32,788 nucleotides of DNA from Sneathiella sp. GTDB taxonomy: Bacteria; Pseudomonadota; Alphaproteobacteria; Sneathiellales; Sneathiellaceae. Location: assembly GCA_021741195.1 (NCBI GenBank), contig JAIOYL010000016.1, positions 1 to 32,788 of the forward strand, in the 5' to 3' direction. Shown here piece by piece: positions 25,476 through 32,788 of this stretch (positions within the stretch are counted from its first letter, which is position 1; each line of letters opens with the position of its first letter). The position numbers and the translations under genes are program-made. The notes beneath the pieces were generated by a model that had not been told where the DNA came from, did not search any database, and saw only the letters and a program-made list of their open reading frames with translations.

Positions 25476-26099
25476 TTACGGCATATAGTCAGGGTTACTT
25501 TCAAGCAAATTGATCGCCTTGTTATAAAGTTGCGCGCATTTTAGCGCATCATCGAATAGCTGCCTGTATTGCTCCTCTTTATCAACTTGTTCAAAAAGCA
25601 GAACGTTATTGATATTTTCCAAAAAAGTCGCATAACGCAGGCAAACTTCAATTGTTTCCCCGTCGAGCCCGCGTAAAAATTCGGAATTACCCATATAGCC
25701 AGGGGTCTTGAGGGCATTATTTTGCACAACGTTTGAACTTAGCCAATTCAACCTATTTTCAATTTCAACCGACTCATTATCTGACGGAAATGGTTGCATT
25801 AAAATACCGTGGATTTGGTCGAATTGCTGTCTGGCTTCATTCAAGAAGCCTTTAACAATATCGACATTTTCAACAATCCGCCTTTTGCGTAACCGCTCCG
25901 TGCTTTGAGAAGTGAATTGATTCTGGAGAAAAACACTGCCAAAACCTAAAAGGCCTGTTATTGCAATAACATAATTCTGGATGACTACAGGATTAACATG
26001 GCCGATTTCGACAAGAAGTACGGACAAAAACAACAGCGTCGCCAGTAAAAAACTCACAGCGGCAATTAGAAAATTTGTCCACAACGGCTTCAGTTTCAT
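25476..26099 (-). CDS. Hypothetical two-helix membrane protein
   Basis: I do not recognise a family. The 207-aa protein has two hydrophobic helices (about 8-32 and 41-61) followed by a cytosolic helical tail of about 145 residues rich in charged residues and Asn/Gln (from STERLRKRRIVENVD to the C-terminus). The plan, a membrane hairpin plus helical tail, recalls SLATT-type proteins of bacterial conflict systems, but no signature is visible and this is only a hint. A longer frame to 26165 begins with GTG. The ATG at 26099 is preferred because a good promoter ends just before it, giving an almost leaderless message, and no ribosome site is seen. Codon use is AT-rich, unlike the flanking ilvC and mre genes. 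It lies in the islet with xre. Confidence 0.6.
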   Translation of the reverse strand: MKLKPLWTNFLIAAVSFLLATLLFLSVLLVEIGHVNPVVIQNYVIAITGLLGFGSVFLQNQFTSQSTERLRKRRIVENVDIVKGFLNEARQQFDQIHGILMQPFPSDNESVEIENRLNWLSSNVVQNNALKTPGYMGNSEFLRGLDGETIEVCLRYATFLENINNVLLFEQVDKEEQYRQLFDDALKCAQLYNKAINLLESNPDYMP

Positions 26100-26109
26100 A
26101 GTAGCGGGA

Positions 26110-26138
26110 AGTATACTTAAACCAGACAAATTATACAA
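26110..26138 (-). promoter_or_regulatory. Promoter of the islet membrane-protein gene
   Basis: On the minus strand TTGTAT (26138-26133), 17 bp and TATACT (26115-26110) form a strong sigma70-like promoter. The expected start near 26103 is only about 4 nt before the ATG at 26099. Confidence 0.6.
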
Positions 26139-26210
26139 TATGAAGTTGAATGAATACCGAGACACTAACCGTAAACTCGGAAAATAACGCCAAGAGTTTA
26201 AGGTATTAAT

Positions 26211-26237
26211 AAAAAAGCCGGCGTTGCGGCCGGCTTT
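26211..26237 (-). terminator. Intrinsic terminator of ilvC
   Basis: On the minus strand AAAGCCGGC and GCCGGC arms (AAAGCCGGCCGCAACGCCGG) form a GC-rich stem followed by six T, 21 bp after the ilvC stop. Confidence 0.88.
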
Positions 26238-26257
26238 CCTATTGGAGGCCTGTAAGC

Positions 26258-27307
<1,050 letters not shown>

Positions 27308-27337
27308 TCATCAATTCAAATTACGTTTGAGGCCGTC

Positions 27338-27850
27338 TCAGATGATATCCCTGCCCCGGTGAACCGCGACGACACCCGTGCGGCAGACTTCCGCCTTGCC
27401 GAGCGGCTCCATCAGTCCGATAAAGGCCTTCACCTTGTCGGGAACTCCCGTCACCTCGAAAACAAAGGAGTCTTCGGTGGTATCGACGGCGCGGGCGCGG
27501 AAAATATCCGCCATGCGCAGCGCCTCAACCCGTTTCTCACCCTTGCTGACCACTTTCACCAGCGCCATTTCACGCTCGACACTCGGTCCGTCGATGGTAA
27601 GGTCCGCAATCTTGTGCACCGGGACCAGACGGCCCAGCTGCGCCTTGATCTGCTCGATCACCATCAGCGTGCCCGTGGTGACAATGGTGATGCGCGACAG
27701 GTTCTCCGCCTCATCGACCTTCGCCACGGTCAGGCTCTCAATATTATATCCGCGCCCTGAAAACAGGCCGACCACGCGCGCCAGCACCCCGAACTCATTA
27801 TCGACGAGTACAGAGATGGTGTGACGGAGAATTTCGGTGTCCTGTATCAT
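27338..27850 (-). CDS. ilvN: Acetolactate synthase small (regulatory) subunit
   Basis: This 170-aa protein is the regulatory subunit that confers valine feedback on acetolactate synthase. An N-terminal ACT domain is clear (HTISVLVDNEFGVLARVVGLF, then GRGYNIESLTVA), followed by a second ACT-like half from about residue 85. Length fits the IlvN/IlvH long form. It sits 89 bp after ilvB and 60 bp before ilvC; the three are likely one transcription unit. The ribosome site before ATG 27850 is poor (AAAGGA 13 bp away). The symbol ilvH is also used for this family. Confidence 0.95.
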   Translation of the reverse strand: MIQDTEILRHTISVLVDNEFGVLARVVGLFSGRGYNIESLTVAKVDEAENLSRITIVTTGTLMVIEQIKAQLGRLVPVHKIADLTIDGPSVEREMALVKVVSKGEKRVEALRMADIFRARAVDTTEDSFVFEVTGVPDKVKAFIGLMEPLGKAEVCRTGVVAVHRGRDII

Positions 27851-27939
27851 TGTCCATGCAATCCTTTTGCGCGTTGCGGGTCTCTTTTAAACCAGCAGAA
27901 AGGTTAAATCCATAGGTTTTAGCGGGAAATCAACTGACC

Positions 27940-29703
27940 CTAGACCAGGGATAGTCCATCCGATGTGACCTTGGGCCCGTCCTTGTCCGTCTCGTCGCCG
28001 AGCAGCATTTCATTATGCGCCGCGCCCGAGGGAACCATGGGGAAGACATTCTCCGCCTTGTCGACGATCATATCGACAAGCACCGGCCCCTTGATGGCCA
28101 GCATTTCCTTGATGCAGTCATCGACCTTGGCCGGGTCGCTGCAGCGCAGACCCGTGGAGCCGAAGGCTTCCGCCAGCTTCACGAAATCGGGAAGGCTCTC
28201 CATATAGCTTTCCGAATAGCGCCCGCCATGCAGCAGCTCCTGCCACTGGCGCACCATGCCCATATATTCGTTGTTGAGGATGAAAATCTTCACCGGCAGG
28301 CGGTACTGCAGGATCGTCGACATTTCCTGGATATTCATCATCGTCGAGGCTTCCCCCGCGACATCTATAACCAGCGAATCCGGATGCGCGATCTGCACGC
28401 CCATGGCCGCCGGCAGACCGTAGCCCATGGTCCCGAGACCGCCCGAGGTCATCCAGCGGTTCGGCTCCTCGAACTGCAGATACTGCGCGGCCCACATCTG
28501 GTGCTGGCCGACTTCCGTGGTAAAATAGCGGTCCATGCCCTTCGTCAGCTCGTTGAGACGGGCCAGGGCATATTGCGGTTTGATGAACTTGCCCTTCTGC
28601 TCAAATTTCAGGCAGTCCCGCTCCCGCCATTCCTCGATCTGCGCCCACCATTTCTTGATGGCCCCCGTGTCGGGCTTGTGAACTTCGGACTTCCAGACCT
28701 TGACCAAATCCTCAAGCACATGGGCGACATCGCCAACGATCGGGATATCAACCGGGATATTCTTGTTGATCGAGGACGGGTCGATGTCGATATGTATCTT
28801 TTTCGACTTCGGCGAGAAAGCGTCCAGCCGGCCGGTGATCCGGTCATCGAAGCGCGCGCCGATACAGACCATGACGTCGCAGTCATGCATGGCATGGTTG
28901 GCCTCATAGGTCCCATGCATGCCGAGCATGCCGAGAAACTGCTTGTCGGAGGCCGGATAGGCGCCGAGGCCCATCAGCGTATTGGTGATCGGATGTCCGG
29001 TCATGCGGACGAACTGGGTCAAGAGCTTCGAGGCCTTGGGACCGGAATTAATGACGCCGCCGCCGGTGTAGAAGATTGGCCGTTTCGCGTTCGAGATCAG
29101 CTTCACCGCCGCCTTGATCGCCTTGAGATCGCCTTTAAGCTGCGGCTTGTAGCTCTTGTGCTTGACCAGCGAGGGCGGGACATAGGTTCCGGTCGCGAGC
29201 TGGACATCCTTCGGCAGGTCAACGACGATCGGGCCCGGACGGCCGTTGGTGGCAACATAAAAGGCCTCATGCATCACCCGCGCAAGGTCATTCACGTCCT
29301 TTACAAGATAGTTATGCTTGGTGACGGGGCGCGTGATGCCCACGGTATCGGCCTCCTGAAAGGCGTCGTTGCCGATCATATGCGTCGCCACCTGCCCGGT
29401 CAGGCAGATAATCGGGATGCTGTCCATCAGCGCGTCCGCAAGGCCGGTGACCGCGTTGGTCGCGCCGGGACCGGAGGTAACCAGCACAACGCCCGGCTTG
29501 CCGGTGGAGCGCGCATAGCCCTCCGCCGCATGAACCGCGCCGCCTTCCTGGCGGACGAGGATATGACGGATGCTGTTCTGCTTGAAGATCTCGTCATAGA
29601 GCGGAAGCACGGCACCCCCAGGATACCCGAAAATCACCTCAACGCCCTGATCCTTCAGCGCCTTGATTACAATTCCTGCTCCTGTCAATTCCTGGTCCGC
29701 CAT
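27940..29703 (-). CDS. ilvB: Acetolactate synthase large (catalytic) subunit
   Basis: The 587-aa thiamine-diphosphate enzyme condenses pyruvate with pyruvate or 2-oxobutyrate, the first step of valine, leucine and isoleucine synthesis. The catalytic glutamate is E53 in [15 protein letters not shown]. The FAD/pyruvate region [16 protein letters not shown] and the cofactor motif ending in FILNN are present. The metal/TPP motif reads GEAS where many enzymes have GDGS, a form I know from alphaproteobacterial homologues. AGGA lies 8 bp before the ATG. It is the first gene of ilvB-ilvN-ilvC. The symbol ilvI would also be acceptable. Confidence 0.96.
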   Translation of the reverse strand: MADQELTGAGIVIKALKDQGVEVIFGYPGGAVLPLYDEIFKQNSIRHILVRQEGGAVHAAEGYARSTGKPGVVLVTSGPGATNAVTGLADALMDSIPIICLTGQVATHMIGNDAFQEADTVGITRPVTKHNYLVKDVNDLARVMHEAFYVATNGRPGPIVVDLPKDVQLATGTYVPPSLVKHKSYKPQLKGDLKAIKAAVKLISNAKRPIFYTGGGVINSGPKASKLLTQFVRMTGHPITNTLMGLGAYPASDKQFLGMLGMHGTYEANHAMHDCDVMVCIGARFDDRITGRLDAFSPKSKKIHIDIDPSSINKNIPVDIPIVGDVAHVLEDLVKVWKSEVHKPDTGAIKKWWAQIEEWRERDCLKFEQKGKFIKPQYALARLNELTKGMDRYFTTEVGQHQMWAAQYLQFEEPNRWMTSGGLGTMGYGLPAAMGVQIAHPDSLVIDVAGEASTMMNIQEMSTILQYRLPVKIFILNNEYMGMVRQWQELLHGGRYSESYMESLPDFVKLAEAFGSTGLRCSDPAKVDDCIKEMLAIKGPVLVDMIVDKAENVFPMVPSGAAHNEMLLGDETDKDGPKVTSDGLSLV

Positions 29704-29753
29704 CGCTTTGTCCTAATCTCTGTGTTTGGCACGTCGGTTTAAAATACAAATAG

Positions 29754-29782
29754 AAAAAAAGCGCCCGGCGCAATACCGGGCG
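29754..29782 (-). terminator. Intrinsic terminator between miaA and ilvB
   Basis: On the minus strand CGCCCGG and CCGGGCG pair perfectly over a 7-nt loop and are followed by C and seven T. It lies about 57 bp after the miaA stop and 51 bp before ilvB. It most likely ends miaA; a role as an ilv attenuator is possible but no leader peptide rich in Leu/Val/Ile codons is seen. Confidence 0.85.
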
Positions 29783-29838
29783 GTCAAAAAACGGGCATTT
29801 CCCTAGAGAAAGCCCCCTATTTTGCAGAAACTAGACCT

Positions 29839-30813
29839 TCATTCTCCCGCCGTCAACAAAAATCGACGAATAAATGGAAAGAAATCATCCTTCAAACTTT
29901 CCAAATCTTGCGCAAAAGAGAGATTTGCTTTGCACATCTTGTTCCGGATCCAGGTCATTTGCCGTTTCGCATAACGCCGGGTGAGCATTTTGATGCGCTC
30001 AAGCGCCGCGTCCCTGTCGAGCTTTCCCTCAACCACCAGCATCAACTCCGGCACACCGAGCGCCTTCATGGCGGGAAGCGCCGGGTCGAGTTGGCGGGCC
30101 ATCAGGTTCCTCACCTCCTCGAGCGCACCGCCTTCGTCCAGCATCCAGTCGAGACGCGCATCGCAGCGGGCATAGACCCATGGGCGGTCGGGGGTAAGCG
30201 CGAGCCAGAGCCGGGGGCCTTCCAGGACCGGTCCCTGCGCCGTCCTCTCCTGCCAGGTTTTCAGCGACGTGCCCGTCTCCTCGACTACTTCCAGCGCCCG
30301 CAGCAGCCGCTGTGTATCGCCCTCGTTCAGCCGCGACGCCATGGCGGGATCCTTTTCCTTGAGGCGGGCGTAGATCGCGCTGTTGCCCTCCGTTCGCTGC
30401 AGGGCGCGAAGATGGGTGCGGACCGCCTCGGAAATCGGCGGCACTTCAGCAATTCCCTTGGTCAGGATATCGAAATAAAGCCCGGTGCCGCCGGTCACGA
30501 TGGGAATTTTGCCCGCCGCCCTCGCCGCCTCGATCTCGAGGAGCGCCAGATCACGCCAGCGCGCCGCGGTGCAGAAATCCGACGGATCAAGAACCCCGTA
30601 CAGCCGGTGCGGCACACGGGCCTCGTCCTCCGCGCCCGGGCGGGCCGTCAGGACACGCAGGCCGTCATATACCTGCATGCTGTCCGCATTGATGATGACA
30701 CCGTCAAATTCCTCTGCTATGGCAATGGCGAGCGCCGATTTGCCGCTGGCGGTCGGTCCTGCCAACAGGATCGCGCCTGCTTGGTGGTGGGTTGGCGGCT
30801 GAATTTCATCCAT
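29839..30813 (-). CDS. miaA: tRNA dimethylallyltransferase MiaA
   Basis: The 324-aa enzyme adds the dimethylallyl group to A37 of tRNAs that read UNN codons. The P-loop GPTASGKS is at 19-26, followed by INADSMQVYDGL and VTGGTGLYFDIL, both diagnostic. The later QRLLRALEVVEETG and the C-terminal RRYAKRQMTWIRN, which contacts tRNA, complete the pattern. I use the ATG at 30813; the TTG just before it is the only other option. It is divergent from serB, with start codons only 22 bp apart, so regulatory signals for each must overlap the other. Confidence 0.96.
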   Translation of the reverse strand: MDEIQPPTHHQAGAILLAGPTASGKSALAIAIAEEFDGVIINADSMQVYDGLRVLTARPGAEDEARVPHRLYGVLDPSDFCTAARWRDLALLEIEAARAAGKIPIVTGGTGLYFDILTKGIAEVPPISEAVRTHLRALQRTEGNSAIYARLKEKDPAMASRLNEGDTQRLLRALEVVEETGTSLKTWQERTAQGPVLEGPRLWLALTPDRPWVYARCDARLDWMLDEGGALEEVRNLMARQLDPALPAMKALGVPELMLVVEGKLDRDAALERIKMLTRRYAKRQMTWIRNKMCKANLSFAQDLESLKDDFFPFIRRFLLTAGE

Positions 30814-30835
30814 CAAGGGATACCCGTCGGTTACA

Positions 30836-31741
30836 ATGGCACAAACAACTGTCCTTACACTCGTCGCTGATCATACAGCGCAAGCCTCAATTCGCAATAT
30901 CGCTGAGGCCGTACGCGCCGAACTTACTGCCGCAGGCGCTGACTGCGGACCCGTTGACTGGCTCGCGGACCATGCCTGCGATATCGTCTTCGGGTCTCTC
31001 GGATTGGCCCGCGCTCAAAAAATTCTGGTTGCATCCGGCCAACTGGACTGGATCGACTATTGCCTGCAACCGGCGGCGGACCGGCGCAAGAAGCTCTTCC
31101 TCGCCGACATGGACAGCACCATCATCACCATTGAATGTATTGACGAGCTTGCGGATTTCGCAGGGTTTCGCGAGGAAGTCTCGGCAATTACCGAACGGGC
31201 GATGAACGGCGAGCTCGACTTCAACGAGGCGTTCCGCGCCCGCGTGGCCATGCTGAAGGGCCTGCGCGAGGAGGTTCTGCAGCAGGTGTTCGACGAACGG
31301 GTCCGCCTCACCCCCGGCGCGGCCACGCTGGTGCAGACGATGCGTAAATATGGGGTCTATACGGCCCTTGTCTCCGGCGGGTTCACCTTTTTCACCAGCC
31401 GGGTGCGCGACGTCGCCGGTTTTCATATGGATATGAGCAACGAGCTGTTGTTCGAGAACGGCGCGCTCACCGGCGTCGCCGCCGAGCCGATCCTGAATTC
31501 AAGCGCCAAGCTCAATACGCTCGAAGCGCTTCGCCATGAAAAATCCCTCAAACGGGAGGAAACCCTGGCCATTGGCGATGGCGCCAACGATATCCCGATG
31601 ATCGAGGCCGCCGGTCTCGGCGTCGCCTATCACGCAAAGGCGAAAGCCGCCGCCGCCGCCGATGCCACCATCCGCTTCGGCGACCTGACGACGCTTCTCT
31701 ATTATCAGGGTTACCGCGAAAACGAATTTGTACGCACATAA
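30836..31741 (+). CDS. serB: Phosphoserine phosphatase SerB
   Basis: The 301-aa protein performs the last step of serine synthesis, hydrolysing phosphoserine. It has an N-terminal ACT-like region (1-75) and a HAD phosphatase domain with the nucleophile motif DMDST (91-95), the phosphate-binding serine in ALVSGGFTFF, and the metal-binding GDGANDIPM near the C-terminus. The cap domain with ECIDELADFAG matches the family. No clear ribosome site lies close before the ATG (AAGGG is about 16 bp away). Its 22-bp separation from miaA suggests a very short or leaderless message. Confidence 0.95.
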   Translation: MAQTTVLTLVADHTAQASIRNIAEAVRAELTAAGADCGPVDWLADHACDIVFGSLGLARAQKILVASGQLDWIDYCLQPAADRRKKLFLADMDSTIITIECIDELADFAGFREEVSAITERAMNGELDFNEAFRARVAMLKGLREEVLQQVFDERVRLTPGAATLVQTMRKYGVYTALVSGGFTFFTSRVRDVAGFHMDMSNELLFENGALTGVAAEPILNSSAKLNTLEALRHEKSLKREETLAIGDGANDIPMIEAAGLGVAYHAKAKAAAAADATIRFGDLTTLLYYQGYRENEFVRT

Positions 31742-31774
31742 AAAAGGCGCCGCCTCCAGAAGAAGCGGCGCCTT
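31741..31774 (-). terminator. Terminator between serB and the DegP gene
   Basis: A perfect 10-bp stem AAGGCGCCGC / GCGGCGCCTT with an 11-nt loop lies between the convergent genes. On the minus strand the stem runs into further T (six in a row counting the stem's own TT), so it ends the protease transcript well. On the plus strand only TT follows, so it may serve serB weakly. Confidence 0.8.
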
Positions 31775-31791
31775 GATTCCAGACCAGCCGG

Positions 31792-32788
31792 TTAGCTGCT
31801 TTTATTGAGCTTCAGGGCAATAAAGCGGGAGTTTTCCCCGTGCTTCACCAGAAGCAGGACAGATTTCTTGTCCGTTGCCTCGATTTCCTTGACCCGCTCC
31901 TTCACCTGTTCCGGGCTGGCGACAGGCTCCAGTTGAACCTCAATCAGGATATCGCCGGGCTGGATGCCTTTTTCAGCGGCTTCCGATGCCGGATCGACAT
32001 CGGTGACAACGACGCCCTTCACATCGGCGCCCAGGCCAAGCTGTTCACGAACGGTGTCATTGATCGCGCCGAGTTCCATACCCAGAACGCCAACAGTCGC
32101 ACCGCTGCTTTCGCTGCCGCCCTTTGATCCATTGGCCATCGCGGTTTCAGCTTTTTCAAGTTCACCCAATACGACGCTTTTCTCCATTGTCTTTCCATTC
32201 CGCCAAAGCTCGACGGTGACTTCCGTGCCAACCTTGGTTGCGGCGACAAGGCGGGACAGCTCGCGCGGTTCCGTGACCTTTTCGCCGTCGAATTTCAGGA
32301 TGACGTCGCCAGACTTGATCCCGGCCTTGGCCGCAGGCCCGTCTTCCGGCGCCCCGGCGACAAGAACGCCATCGGTGTTCTTCAGGTCAAGACCCTCGGC
32401 GATTTCGTCCGTTACCGGCTGAATGATCACGCCGAGCCAGCCGCGGCTGGTTTTTCCAAATTCGATGAGCTGCTGCGCGACCGGCATGGCAAGCTCGGAG
32501 GGGACGGCGAAGCCGATCCCGATGCTGCCGCCGGACTGCGAGAAGATCGCCGTGTTGATGCCAATGACCTTGCCGTCAATGTTAAACAGCGGTCCGCCCG
32601 AGTTGCCCTTGTTGATGGAGGCATCGGTCTGGATATAGTCATCATAGGGCCCGGAGCGGATATCGCGGCCGCGCGCCGAAATGATACCGGCGGTTACCGT
32701 GCCGCCGAGGCCATAGGGGTTACCGATGGCGAGCACCCAGTCGCCGACCCGCGACTTGTCGCTATCGCCCCATTCGACATCCACAAGC
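31792..32788 (-). CDS. DegP/HtrA-type periplasmic serine protease (5' end outside window)
   Basis: About 332 residues of the C-terminal side are present; the signal peptide and the catalytic His (and probably Asp) lie beyond the window edge. The catalytic serine is in [11 protein letters not shown]. The substrate-binding loops [10 protein letters not shown]-like ([15 protein letters not shown]) and SIGIGFAVP follow the HtrA pattern. Two PDZ domains follow: the first around [18 protein letters not shown] to VELWRNG, the second around [18 protein letters not shown] to the C-terminus. Between them is a Gly/Ser-rich linker. Such proteins degrade or refold misfolded envelope proteins. It is either DegP, DegQ or MucD; the family cannot be settled from this part. 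Confidence 0.93.
   Translation of the reverse strand, partial: LVDVEWGDSDKSRVGDWVLAIGNPYGLGGTVTAGIISARGRDIRSGPYDDYIQTDASINKGNSGGPLFNIDGKVIGINTAIFSQSGGSIGIGFAVPSELAMPVAQQLIEFGKTSRGWLGVIIQPVTDEIAEGLDLKNTDGVLVAGAPEDGPAAKAGIKSGDVILKFDGEKVTEPRELSRLVAATKVGTEVTVELWRNGKTMEKSVVLGELEKAETAMANGSKGGSESSGATVGVLGMELGAINDTVREQLGLGADVKGVVVTDVDPASEAAEKGIQPGDILIEVQLEPVASPEQVKERVKEIEATDKKSVLLLVKHGENSRFIALKLNKSS

Noticed and set aside
27940-29703. IlvB motif GEAS in place of GDGS
   Set aside because: It looked like a lost metal ligand, but I recall the same change in many alphaproteobacterial acetolactate synthases, so it is not unusual.
28015-29742. 575-aa open frame on the plus strand
   Set aside because: It is antisense to ilvB and full of reversed-codon composition; ilvB is certain.
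29704-29838. Possible leucine/valine attenuator before ilvB
   Set aside because: A good terminator hairpin is present, but no leader peptide with branched-chain codons was found and no clear alternative antiterminator was seen; simple termination of miaA is enough.

Overview
The window looks like a chromosomal segment of a GC-rich alphaproteobacterium. Supporting signs are the heterotetrameric sarcosine oxidase set soxBDAG, an acetolactate synthase with the GEAS form of its thiamine-diphosphate motif, the block degP/serB/miaA/ilvBNC next to mreBCD-mrdA-rodA, and many GTG/TTG-initiated or overlapping frames. A marine or soil Rhodospirillales-, Sneathiella- or Emcibacter-like host would fit, but the species cannot be named from the sequence alone.

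Layout. 1-2.0 kb: a secreted metallophosphatase/5'-nucleotidase (-) and a divergent HIT protein (+). 2.0-7.1 kb: the operon soxB-soxD-soxA-soxG (-), which oxidises sarcosine and passes the methyl carbon to tetrahydrofolate. 7.3-11.1 kb: an SDR protein with an altered catalytic motif (+), then the gene set metallo-beta-lactamase-fold lactonase / MFS transporter / DUF2332 protein (-). 11.3-12.3 kb: a secreted cyclase-family hydrolase with its own promoter and terminator. 12.3-15.9 kb: a small Rap1a/Tai-type protein in an AT-rich patch, a ketopantoate-reductase-like enzyme, a DUF2254 membrane protein and an unrecognised 144-aa protein. 15.96-17.17 kb: tRNA-Lys(CTT) and, just downstream of its 3' end, an AT-rich islet holding a membrane-anchored alpha/beta hydrolase, flanked by a 19-bp near-perfect copy of the tRNA end. 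17.4-18.9 kb: a truncated haemoglobin overlapping a class III adenylate cyclase gene. 18.9-24.5 kb: rodA, mrdA, mreD, mreC, mreB (-), the cell-elongation operon. 24.8-26.3 kb: a 1.39-kb AT-rich islet (Xre regulator plus two-helix membrane protein) bounded by a 27-bp duplication of the 3' end of ilvC. 26.3-29.7 kb: ilvC, ilvN, ilvB (-), the branched-chain amino acid pathway. 29.8-32.8 kb: miaA (-), serB (+) and the 3' part of a DegP-type protease (-), which is cut by the window edge.

Most of the window is ordinary chromosomal metabolism and cell-shape machinery. The strongest unusual signals are the two small AT-rich islets. Each sits at the 3' end of a conserved gene (ilvC, tRNA-Lys), each is bounded by a short copy of that 3' end, and neither contains an integrase. 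In the ilvC islet the displaced old gene end is still readable in frame for 17 codons and still carries its own terminator. The Xre gene there has two identical-armed palindromic operators 33 bp apart, and its partner membrane gene has a near-leaderless promoter. The coupled globin and adenylate cyclase pair is a plausible gas- or redox-responsive cAMP module.
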